DNA of 64,000 nucleotides, taken from contig NC_092637.1 of assembly GCF_039555335.1 (NCBI RefSeq), positions 37,429,026 to 37,493,025 on the forward strand. Reading direction: 5' to 3'. The notes below the pieces were generated by a model that was not told the origin of the DNA, did no database searches, and was given only the letters and a program-made list of their open reading frames with translations. Positions 24,901 through 36,600 of the stretch are shown one piece after another. Made by a program: the position numbers and the translations under genes. This stretch comes from Amphiura filiformis. Lineage: Eukaryota > Echinodermata > Ophiuroidea > Amphilepidida > Amphiuridae. Every line of letters begins with the position of its first letter. Within the stretch, counting starts at the first letter, position 1.

Positions 24901-27900
24901 AATGAATATTGTGTCCAATTTTGAACCAATCAAGCAGGGTATTATAATAAGATCATCTGCAAATGCAAGTTTGTCCATAAATAGTTTAAAGCCTAGTCAT
25001 AATTGTCAATTGAAACGAGCATTTCAAGTTATCAACCAATCAGAAATGCTGTTAGATGAGGGGGTTAAATCAAAGTTTCCTGGTTGCATCGCAAAATACT
25101 GAATCCAGAGGTACATTATTTTACCCTCCATGAGTGACAAGCAAATATGGCAGAGTTGGTACTCCTTGGTACCAATCTCTTTGGTTGTTACACACATACC
25201 AGGATTAACACTAAGTCTATGTTGCTGTCCTCCAGTGTTATGGGTTTGTACTGCCAACAAGTCCTCCCATGTCTCTATCACTTTGCCTGCCATTTTGGGG
25301 TCTTTCTCTTGGGGTTGTGGCTTCATCTTGCTAATTATACCACCTACTCTACCAAACCTGCAACAAAAAGTGTACACAAAAGTCATTCTTGTGAAAGATT
25401 CAAGTGAAAAGTCCATGCTCCAGCTATGCACCACAATTTTTTTTCCGTGGGGATAATTGGGTGGTGGTGGGGGGCATAAAGTGAAATCAGGGGGAATTGT
25501 CAAATTGAAAAATTGTCAAATTGAAATTTTGGACAAATATACTATGCCCCGATTTTTTTTTTTTATTTGAGAGGGGGCAGTGGGAGTGGGGGCATGGGGT
25601 AAAACAGGGAGGGACCCGTGTTTGGGGGAAAATGCCGTGTCTTCCCAAGATGATTATAAGGTGGTCTTAGTAATGCCCATAAATAATGTATTCTACATTG
25701 AATTAGCCCGATGAGTACCTGATATTTTCTTAGTCATCTGAGTATAGATGGTCTGGTTACTAAGAAAAAGGACCCAGCAAACACAAAACGTTTTAAATAA
25801 GTTATATTTTGGCTTTTGGTTTAGGTAAAAACGTTTTAATAACATTAAAATGTCGGGTTATATAAAGATCATGAAAACGTTTTAAAACATTTTGTATGAA
25901 AACACACTACAACAATATTTTTAAAATGTTTTCAAAATTGTATTGTAAACTATTTTTGCCAAATATTTTGTCAACACTTAAATAACATTGTCCTATGGAC
26001 GCAATAAGTAGATCAAACACAACTATTGCCGGAGCTGGATCTTTACCATCCGAATCTTTTATTTCCTTTCATTTACACAGTTGATCAAGTGTCAACTGTG
26101 TTCTTCATACTTAATTTAATATCACATACATTTTGTATCACCTCAGACAGCTATATCATCTGAGGTTCTTACATGTATATTACTTCAGATGTATCAGACA
26201 GCTACAACATCTGATACCTGTCCCATTCTCCAAACAGCATAATTTGGCTAGGATTTAAACAATTACTCATTTAATATCACCTCAGACGGCTGTATTTCTG
26301 AGAGTATACACAGTTGACAGGAAATCAACTGTCTATATTATCTTCATACTTTTAATATCACTTCAGACAGCTATATCATCTGAGCTTTATGTATTCAGAC
26401 AGCAATCATATATGTATCCAGACAGCAATATCATCTGATACCTTTTTACGCAATCAGACAGCTATATCATCTGATGCCATTTACGGTCCTGAAGAAATCA
26501 ACTGTCTATATTATCTTCATACTTTTAATATCACTTCAGACAGCTATATCATCTGAGCTTTATGTATTCAGACAGCAATCATATATGTATCCAGACAGCA
26601 ATATCATCTGATACCTTTTTACGCAATCAGACAGCTATATCATCTGATGCCATTTACGGTCCTGAAGTGAGACGACCCAATTCAAATCCCAAACAGCATA
26701 ATTTGGCTTGGACCTAATCATTACTCATTTCAGGAATAGGACAACCCCATTCAATTTCCAAACAGCCTAATTTGGAATTGACATTAAATATTAAGTATGT
26801 GAAAACATTCCCAATGACTTGCTCAAATGCAGCAATGTATCTCCATTTTGATTCATATATTGGACAAAATGGTAAAAAGCAAAAGAAACAATGCCATTTA
26901 ATATCATATTTTTCATAAAGGGAGTGGTGGGTGGGTTTTAAAATTTTCCTGACCTCTTCGGATGGTATCGAAACAGCTTATGAATTTTCCCGGCAATATT
27001 TTCTGAGAAAACAGCCACGCCCCCAGAACCGCTGCCTATGATTGGCTACTGGCACGCGACTCGACACAGGGCATGGATGCACAACAGGTGTCGGCCTGAT
27101 GTCACACACGCATGGCTCCACCTTTTATTGATCTACAGGACAATGAAACCCTTTTCAACAAAACCCAGGGCTTATTACGCCAATGACAATTTTGGTTTTG
27201 ATTGAAGTTTGCTCAATCAAAACCCGATTATGTTGATATGAAGTTTGGAATTAAATGTGATTGCCTGATGAAGTGTGATGGTATCACACGCAACGTAGCT
27301 TTGCTAAAAATAGTAAGTCCAGTATTTTGATTTAATTCCAAACTTCATATACTACAACTGGATGACTGAAAACATTCATCAATTTATTATGTTGATATAT
27401 TTGCACGCAGTAAACACAGAAATGTTCTTAAAATGTTTTTTTCAAAACGTTTTAATAACATTTAAATGTCGGGTTGTATAAAGGTCATGAAAATGTTTTT
27501 AAATGTTATAGCAAATATTTTGGGCAAACTATTTTTTCAACCCCAAAATAACATCCTGTTCAGAATGTTTTCAAAAATGTTTTTGGAATGTTATTAAAAC
27601 GTTTCTATACCCTTTATGTAACCCGACATTTAAACGTTTTCTGTAAAACATTTTGTGTTTGCTGAGCAGTAGATTATCAAAAAATGTTTTTTAATGTTAT
27701 GAAAACGTTTTATACCCTTAATATACCCTTTATATAACCCGACATTTACACGTTTTCTGACAACCTTTTTTAACCTTTTGCGAATGATGTCGAAAACGTT
27801 TTGTGTTTGCTGGGGACCTACCCGTTGGACTACTCTAAATTCACTTACTTTTTCCAAGCAATTTGTGTTGGTGAGAGATTTCCATCTTGTGTCCTGCCAC

Positions 27901-30900
27901 CCTGTGCAAAACTGGGTCGTGTCAGATGGGATCGGGATGTTACTTTACCGCCGCCACCTGCATGCCTAGCGCCACCCTGAGTCTGGGCTGAACTCAAGTC
28001 ACTGGACCCACCAAAGGTTGCTGATGATCGGATGGTTTCCATTGGAGCTGTGAGTGTACAGGGTCTTGTTGATGTCATGGTGCAGGCTGTAGTCATAGTT
28101 CCAGCTGGCCGACTTTATAAGAAAAAAAATAGTGATACAGATGAGAAATTAGATTAAAAATAAATGTTGGTCTTTAGTAGTATTTGAAAGTTGTGATCTA
28201 TTTACTTTAGTAGTGAGTTTTAACTCACTTTAATTAAAATTAATCCTAAGGTGACAAAAAAAATCCACCGGTTTACGGGCCCGACCGGTCCAGATATTGC
28301 GTTTTGGGAGATTTTTTAAAAACTCTTTTGCTAAAACCATGTAAAATCAGCCATTTTTGGACCAAAATTAACTGATTTTGACTGGAAATTTTTGAAAAAA
28401 ATTCAGAACATTTTCAAAATATGCTTGCAAGAAAATCTTTCAATTTTTGCCAAATTTTTAAGCCATTCAGTGATATTTTAGGGTCATTTTAGGCTCCAGA
28501 CCGACCATCTGCCCATAAAAAAGGTTTCTTTTTGTAGCCTAAAGGGGATTTTAAAACTGTTGTCAGGTAACACGGAGGTGGTCACATGTGTATTTATAAA
28601 TACACATTTATAAGTATAATGATATGGTGAAATAAATTTGTTAACATTTCTCAGTTATCCTCGAGACCTGTTTCCAAAACATGACATTCAAACACATCAA
28701 CATTTTCTAGTTGAATGAACCACAATTTTGGTTTTACATATAAAAATATGTATGAAAATTGAAATAATTGATCCAATGAAGTTGTCTATGCAATTGAAAA
28801 CATGGTCCAACAATAAAAGGTCAAATATATAATGTAATTACTATAGAATACTATTACTATTGAATTACTATACTGCAAAGTCTGCAAACAATAATTCGCC
28901 TAATGAAAAAAATAAATGAGAAAAATGAAAAAAAAAACCTCTGCTTGCAATAATATGTACCTTATGCCACCTCTCTCTGCAACTGGAACCTCTCTGTACA
29001 AGTATTTGACTGTTTCATGTGGGAGTGGAATCCTGGTCTTCAAGTCACGACTTTTCATGTTATGCAGAGCATTCATTACCTTGTAGATGGCATCAAGTTT
29101 CTGAATAACGGCTCTTCGGTTACGATTAAAAGAAAGCCTGAAGAAGAGCATAGTGAAAACAAAAAGATTCAACCTGAATCTTCCCCTGAGGGAGAGTGAG
29201 TATACATTCATACATACGTCCCCAATACTGAGCCAACATGATGTCTCCAAAACCAGGACGAAACTTTTATTCTACCCACCCTGACCAAGAAAGCTGACCA
29301 TGCCCATGCTTGTCATCCAGCAAACCCCTTACCTATTTTAACAGTGGCGGTGCCACGGGGGGGATGAGGGACAAATGCCCCCAGTCAGAACTCTTACCCC
29401 CTCCCTGTTTCCCCCCAGCAAAACCCCAAAATTACAAGAATTTCCATATTTTGCTGCAATTTTGCACAAAATTTGGTGATTTTGTCCCCCCCCCAAATTT
29501 CACTTTGCCCCCTCAATGCTCCCCCGAAAAAATTCCTGGTGCCGCCACTGTCACCAAATGACCATGGTTTTCAATCTCAATGGTTCAAGCCAGCCCTTGT
29601 AAATATAGGTAAACACTGGATAAGGGCAATGGGAAGGAGGTTATGGTTATGGGCAGGGTTGGGGTTAGGGTTAGGGACCTCCTTCTCATTGTCCTTTTTG
29701 TAAATATACAGGAATAATATAGGAACATTTTGAATTAAAAATGTAGGACAATATGATCGCTTGAAGCCCCGCAATATGCTGTTGTTGCAAATCAGCTTTT
29801 CTCAAAAACAATTACAGCAAAATTGTCACATTAGGAAAATGGTCTCATTTTATAAAATTCACAAATCATACCTCATGCGTTCCATTTCTACTTCACTATC
29901 TACTGGTTTCGTTCTTGATGCCGTTGAGAGCGTACTTCTCATAGACTCAGTAGATAAAGCGGATGCAGCACGATCATACTGAAGCGGACTGTAATGAGAT
30001 GATGGAAAGCCTGTCACGTCACGATGTGACATCTCCGGTGGTAGGAAGGTTATCGTGTTGTTACTTGTGTCAGCGTCTTCTGCGAGTTGACGTTTTCTTT
30101 CCTATAAAATAGAAATATAAACAGTGGTGGTGACTCAATTGTTGTTTTTTGGGGGGGTTTTTTTGGTGGGGGGGGGGAGGGGCACATGGGGGAAGTGAAT
30201 GGGGTGCCAAAATTTGTTGGGCCTACAAAGGGGGCACTTTTGGAAATTATTGTACTTTATGGGACTTTATAGGCCCATTCAGTGATCCCAGAGATTCAGT
30301 GATCCTAGCAAAAGTGTAAAATAATTAAAATTGTAATATAAATTACCTAAACCTAAAAGTGAAGAATAGGAGTCATTAAAATTGTCATTAGGTATTTTAG
30401 AAATTAACAAATTTGACCAAAAATGTGGGCCTATTGACAAAGTTAAAGCCCCATTCAAATACATGAAGCTAATTTGAGAAATTACAGATTCATGTAAGAC
30501 TATGTTAGCACATGACAATAACAAGGATATTAAAATCTAAATTTTATGATTTGTAATCCCATTCAGTGATCCCAGAGATTCAGTGATCCTAGCAAAAGTG
30601 TAAAACAATTAAAATTGTAATATAAATTGCCTAAAAGTGAAGAATAGGAGTCATTAAAATTGTCATTAGGTATTTTAGAAATGAACAAATTTGACAAAAA
30701 AACGTAGGCCTATTGACAAAGTTAAAGCCCCATTCAAATACATGAAGCTAATTTGAGAAATTACAGATTCATGTAAGACTATGTTAGCACATGACAATAA
30801 CAAGGATATTAAAATCTAAATTTTATGATTTGTAATCCCATTCAGTGATCCCAGAGATTCAGTGATCCTAGCAAAAGTGTAAAACAATTAAAATTGTAAT

Positions 30901-33322
30901 ATAAATTGCCTAAAAGTGAAGAATAGGAGTCATTAAAATTGTCATTAGGTATTTTAGAAATGAACAAATTTGACAAAAAAACGTAGGCCTATTGACAAAG
31001 TTAAAGCCCCATTCAAATACATGAAGCTACTATGAGCTACTATGCTAGCACATGACAATAACAAAGATGTTAAAATCTAAATTTTATGATTTGTAAGATT
31101 CCCCGGATGAACAATCACTGAATACAGGCTGTATCAAAATGATTGGTACCCATCAGCTTTGTTGTCTAATGAAACATCTGCTTTTTAAACAATATTCAAC
31201 ATTAGTTTCTTTTAAGATGACTATTGTCAAGTTATTGTTTAATGACCTAAGACTGTACAAGACATAAATCTACAAAAACGGTGGATGTTATGCTCACAGC
31301 ATTTTGATGTGGCAGTCTTGTCCATACTCACTGGATATGGATGGGTACTAATCATTTTGATACACCCTGTATACCTTAATCCTATGAAATTGTTAGTGTT
31401 TTTTTTGTAAACGAATAATATTGTTTTTGTTTTATTTGTAGTAGGTGGGATCTGAACCATCCCATCAGACATAAAAATGTTATAAACATGTTTTGGTTGT
31501 GATCAAAATGTTTCAATAACATTAAATGTCTAGATTTATATAGAGATCACAAAAAACATTTTTAAACATTTAATATGAAAACACTTCAGCAATATAAAAC
31601 AACATTTTTTAAATGGTGTCGAAATGTTATTGTAAATTGTATTTTGGCACACCTTTTTGCAAACAAAAAACATTCAGTTTCAAAAATGCTATTTTAAGGG
31701 ATCTGGAATGAGCGTTTTGAGCGTTTCGACAGTATTTTTTAGGGGACATGAGAGCACCTCAGACGTATCGAATTGCATTCTGAATACGAAGCATGTATAT
31801 CTGATATCAAATAATTTTCATTTTTGAAAATCACGATATAATACAAATTTTATGACAAATTATAAAAATTGATATTTTTCAAATTTTTGATATATAACAG
31901 TCCTCGAAATAAATTTTATAAATCTAATGATATATTCTTAAAGTGTATGTAGCTGGGAGGAAAAGCCGACGATCAATTGAAAATTTTGACCTTTCATTGA
32001 AGATATGGATTTTTTTCCCAAAAAGCTCTAATTTATTTTGGTGTTTTGGGAAAAATCCATATCTTCAATATGAAAGGTCAAATTTTCAATTGATCGTCGG
32101 CTTTTCATCCCACCTACACACACTTTAAGTATTAATCATCAGATTTATAAAGTTTACTTTTGAGTACTGTTAAATATCAAAAATATCAATTTTAATGATT
32201 TGCCATAAAATGTGTATTACATTATGAGCTATTGCGAATTTCAAAAATCAAAATTATTTGATATCAGAAGGACATTCTTCATTATTCAGAATGTAATTCA
32301 ATGTCTGATGTGCTCTAATGTCCCACAATAAATACTGTCCAAACGTTCATACCCCTTCCCTTAAGGTTTTATACCCTTTATATAACCCGGCATTTGAATT
32401 TTCTGTAAAACGTTTTGTGTTTGCCGGGATGTTTCAAAATCATGACTACTCACCTCAATTTCTTTGGCACACTTTTCAAATGCCTGTCCACCTTTACCGG
32501 TTACAAGCAACGCTCTTGTATCTTTAAGGTAGTCGCGTATGAATGTGAACCCTGCTGTTGCCATGTCAACCTCGCTTAGTTCACCACCCTTATCACCTGA
32601 TGGGGATAATTGCTGAAAAAAGGGAAAAATTGTATTCATTATGGATAATAATTTCATTATTTATAGAGACTAGTTTTTTTTTTCTTCCACTTTCTACTTC
32701 AAGTTTCTCCTCTTTTGCTTGAACCCTTTATCATCATCATCATCATCATTATCGTTGTCACTGTTATGTCATCATTATCATCTACTAGATTTTGCGGTTC
32801 TCGAGTTGGGGCGGTTCTCGTGATAGGCCCATACGTAGTGCCCTGACCTTTTAAACTACTATGAAAACATCTCTCAATGATCAAGACCCAACTTGACACA
32901 ACTTAATCAACTCTGGAGGATATGTGTTGAAAATAGGCCTATTGGTCCGATGAGGTGCACCTGTTAGTCACACTGTAATGCTTTCCGATGCGCGCACTGT
33001 ACTCCGCGCACACTCCGCGATAGCGCACCGCGAGCACTTGATAGTGCCTATTTTCTCCAGAGTTGATTAAGTTGTGTCAAGTTGTGTCTTGATCATTGAG
33101 AGACACATTTCATAGTAGCTTAAAAGGTCAGGGCAGGTATATGGGTAACGGGTGTTGGGTAATTAGAAATAGGCCTATCACAAGAACCGCGAAATCTAGT
33201 CTAGTATATTGTTGTTATCGCCATCAACATTATCATCATCATCATTATCTTCTTCACCATCTTCATCACCATCATCATCATTATCATCGTCATCATCATC
33301 ATCGTCGTCGTCATCATCTTCG

Positions 33323-33353
<31 letters not shown>

Positions 33354-33422
33354 CAATATCATCATCATATCATCATCATCACCATATCATCATCATCATC
33401 ATCATCATCATCACCATCATTG

Positions 33423-33491
<69 letters not shown>

Positions 33492-33560
33492 CCATCATTG
33501 TCATCATCATCATCATCATCGCCATCACCATCATCATCATCATCATCATCAGTATCATCG

Positions 33561-33643
<83 letters not shown>

Positions 33644-36600
33644 GTCATCGTCATCGTCATCATCATCATCATCTTCATTGTCATCGTCATCGTCATCATC
33701 ATCATCGTCTTCATCATCATCATCATCATCATCATCTCACCTTATGCCTGGCCTCATTCTCATTTGTTGGGGACACAGTGACATGATGTCCACCTCCAAA
33801 TCCTATACCAGGAAGAGGTAGCTGAACACAAAGCAAATATAAAAAGACTTAGTTTTGTTTTGTTTTTAAAAAAGACATACATAATTTCCTTAGACAAACA
33901 GTTATTTCCAAAGAATATCATGAATATGAAGACATATTTTTACCAATTTATACCCAAAAAAATAAAAGAAGACCAGGTGGCTTACCATGAATACTGAGGC
34001 CAGGATTTAAAGCCATAATGTACATGATGTATGATTTCCTACAAATTTTGAATTTGTTATTCTATACTCAAAAGGCTGAAATAATACTAGTAATAACTGT
34101 TGGGAAGGGTTTCTGTCCATTTTAAGATGAAATACAAGGGAAAGTGAAAGAAACCCCACTGGTTTAACATGTAGTTCTATGGGAAGACATAAAGTCATAA
34201 TATGACCTTTGTTGACCAACAAACGCAAGAAATTTGGCAGGTTCCAATTAAGTGCAAATTGGGACATGTGGAAGCATTGCAAATAGGCCTAAGCCAAAAA
34301 AAAAATCAAAACAATTTAACCGATTCCATATTACAAGATTGTACATTTAATGCTTTAATGCAAATTTGTTTAGCTCAGCTGGTTCAAAACAACTATGCAT
34401 GCAAATAATTATTACTGAAAATATACGATACTCTAAGAGCTAAATTTTGGAAAACATGGGCAAAATGGAAGATGCATACTTTCACGGTCATGAGTCATAA
34501 ACAGGATACAATTCACACCACAACTCCAAACGCTTCTTGCAGCCTTTCCTTAATTAGGAACAGTTGGGTAGCCTTTTACAGTGGCAGTGCCAAGGGAGGG
34601 CCTGTGGGAATTCCCAGGGGCATAGCAAGCAGGGGGGAACAGGGTGGACAAAGTCCATGGGCCCGAGGGTTCAGGGGCCCCGAGCACAAAAGTGAAAATT
34701 AAATAAGGGCTGATAATAGAGAGCAGGGCCGGATTTACCATTGGGCCAGATGGGCCCGGGTCCAGGGCCCCAAAAATTGCTCTATGCATTTTTCTTTTAA
34801 TCCCAATAACATCATGTTTTATGGCCAAAATAGGGCAAATTTGTAAAATTTTCCGTTAATTCAAATAACAAAATTCATGTTGATCTGGGGCTAAAATAGT
34901 CTAGAATTGAATTTTTTGTGTGCTTTGCGCACAAATGTCCTAGTAACATCTGAACAAAATATATTAGCCCCCCTCTACGTAAACCAAAACTTAACTTGAG
35001 TGCACATGCCTTCCTCGGCACGTGAGTTTGGGCCTCCAAATTTTGGCCTAGCCCAGGGCCCCATAAGGTAAATCCCGCCTGGTTAAAAGGGCCTGTACTG
35101 CTCCTTGTCCATGGGCCCCCGATGCTCTTGCTATGCCCCTGGGAATTCCTAAACTTGCGCTTTGCCCTCCCCCCCTTGGTTAAACCAAAAATCATCAAAA
35201 ATCCCACATTTTGGACAAATTTCTAGATTTTTGCCCCCTCCCACAATTTCACTCTCTTATTGACTTTCCCTCCCCAAGGAAAAATTCCCAGTGCCCTCAG
35301 AGTGGGCCCTTTCACAGCTCTCCACCAACATTTCAAAACTACATCTCTGTTTTAAAATGTAGCCTGTGGTGGTACCAGGTGGGAGGTGGGGGCAATAAGT
35401 GGGAAAAAGTGAAATTTTTTTCAGATTTTTTGTTGTTCTGACTGGGGGAAATAGGGGGAGGGGAGCCCAAGTTGTTGTTTTGGTTATTTTTTTTTTTTGG
35501 GGGGGGATCATTCATGCATCTCTTGTACCTGTCAGTCAATACAAACATTTGCGACTTGGCTTACCTTTTTCGGCAGACATTTAGCGAGGACATCAAGCAC
35601 CATATGTTTAGATTCTAATTCAATATTGCCAATAGACTGGTAAGGTTCACACTGTGATGTAAAGAACCCTTCATTCAAATGGTCTTGTCTTCTGGCAAAA
35701 TGCTTCCGCCATTTTTCTTTGTCGTATTCTCCTACACATGTTCTGCTTGTCCTTCGAGTTAATTTCTCGGCCTTGTATGGCTGTGCTGTTTGTTAAAAGA
35801 ATAATTAAATGGTTTCATTTCAAATTACTAAGTGGAGGACACTCAACTTGAAGCCATAAAAAATAGATTAGGAGGCCTATTTATTTTCCATAAAATGTTA
35901 GCTTTTATTGTCAAATATGTCCATTTTTAATTTTAAGCCGAACAACTAGCAAAGAAAATGGGAATTTACTACCATTTTGACATAACTATAGAACCTATAT
36001 TGATTTGATATCAGCTAAGCGGGCATTCTTACAACGGCGTAACGTGGGTCATCATATTGGGTGGCACAGACCATGATTGGGAGAGAACCGGGTCTGATTG
36101 GGGGTCACAAGCTGTTTTTCGGCCATTTTCCTATGGGATTTTTAAAAAATTCAGATCGATTGGGGGAGCATGTGCCCCTATGACACTAAGGCACTGCATT
36201 CTTAGAAGAGAATGTCATCATTGAGTGAGACTTGGAAACCTTCAGCATGTTCAGGGTATATGATACCATTGCCAAATATTTTCAGTAGATAGCACAACCT
36301 TTAAAGATGTTATCTTCAGTAGATAACACTGGTTTACAGATGATATCTTCAGTAGATAGCACTGGTTTACAGATGATATCTTCAGTAGATAGCACTGGTT
36401 TACAGATGTTATCTTCAGTAGATAGCACTGGTTTACAGATGTTATCTTCCGTAGATAGCACTGACTTTACAGATGTGATCTTCAGTAGATAGCACTGGTT
36501 CACAGATGTTATCTTCAGTAGATAGCACTGGTTTACAGATGATATCTTCAGTAGATAGCACTGGTTTACAGATGTTATCTTCAGTAGATAGCACTGGTTT

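Noticed and set aside
25024-25503. A single 159-codon minus-strand gene
   Set aside because: Only 25200-25357 is coding. The rest of the frame crosses clear acceptor and donor sites into intron.
33096-33821. Open frames of 118 to 241 codons made of poly-Ser, poly-Ile, poly-His or poly-Met
   Set aside because: They are translations of the CAT/ATC microsatellite in intron 3, and the plus frame also runs antisense through exon 3. No start context, splice support or complex sequence supports a protein.
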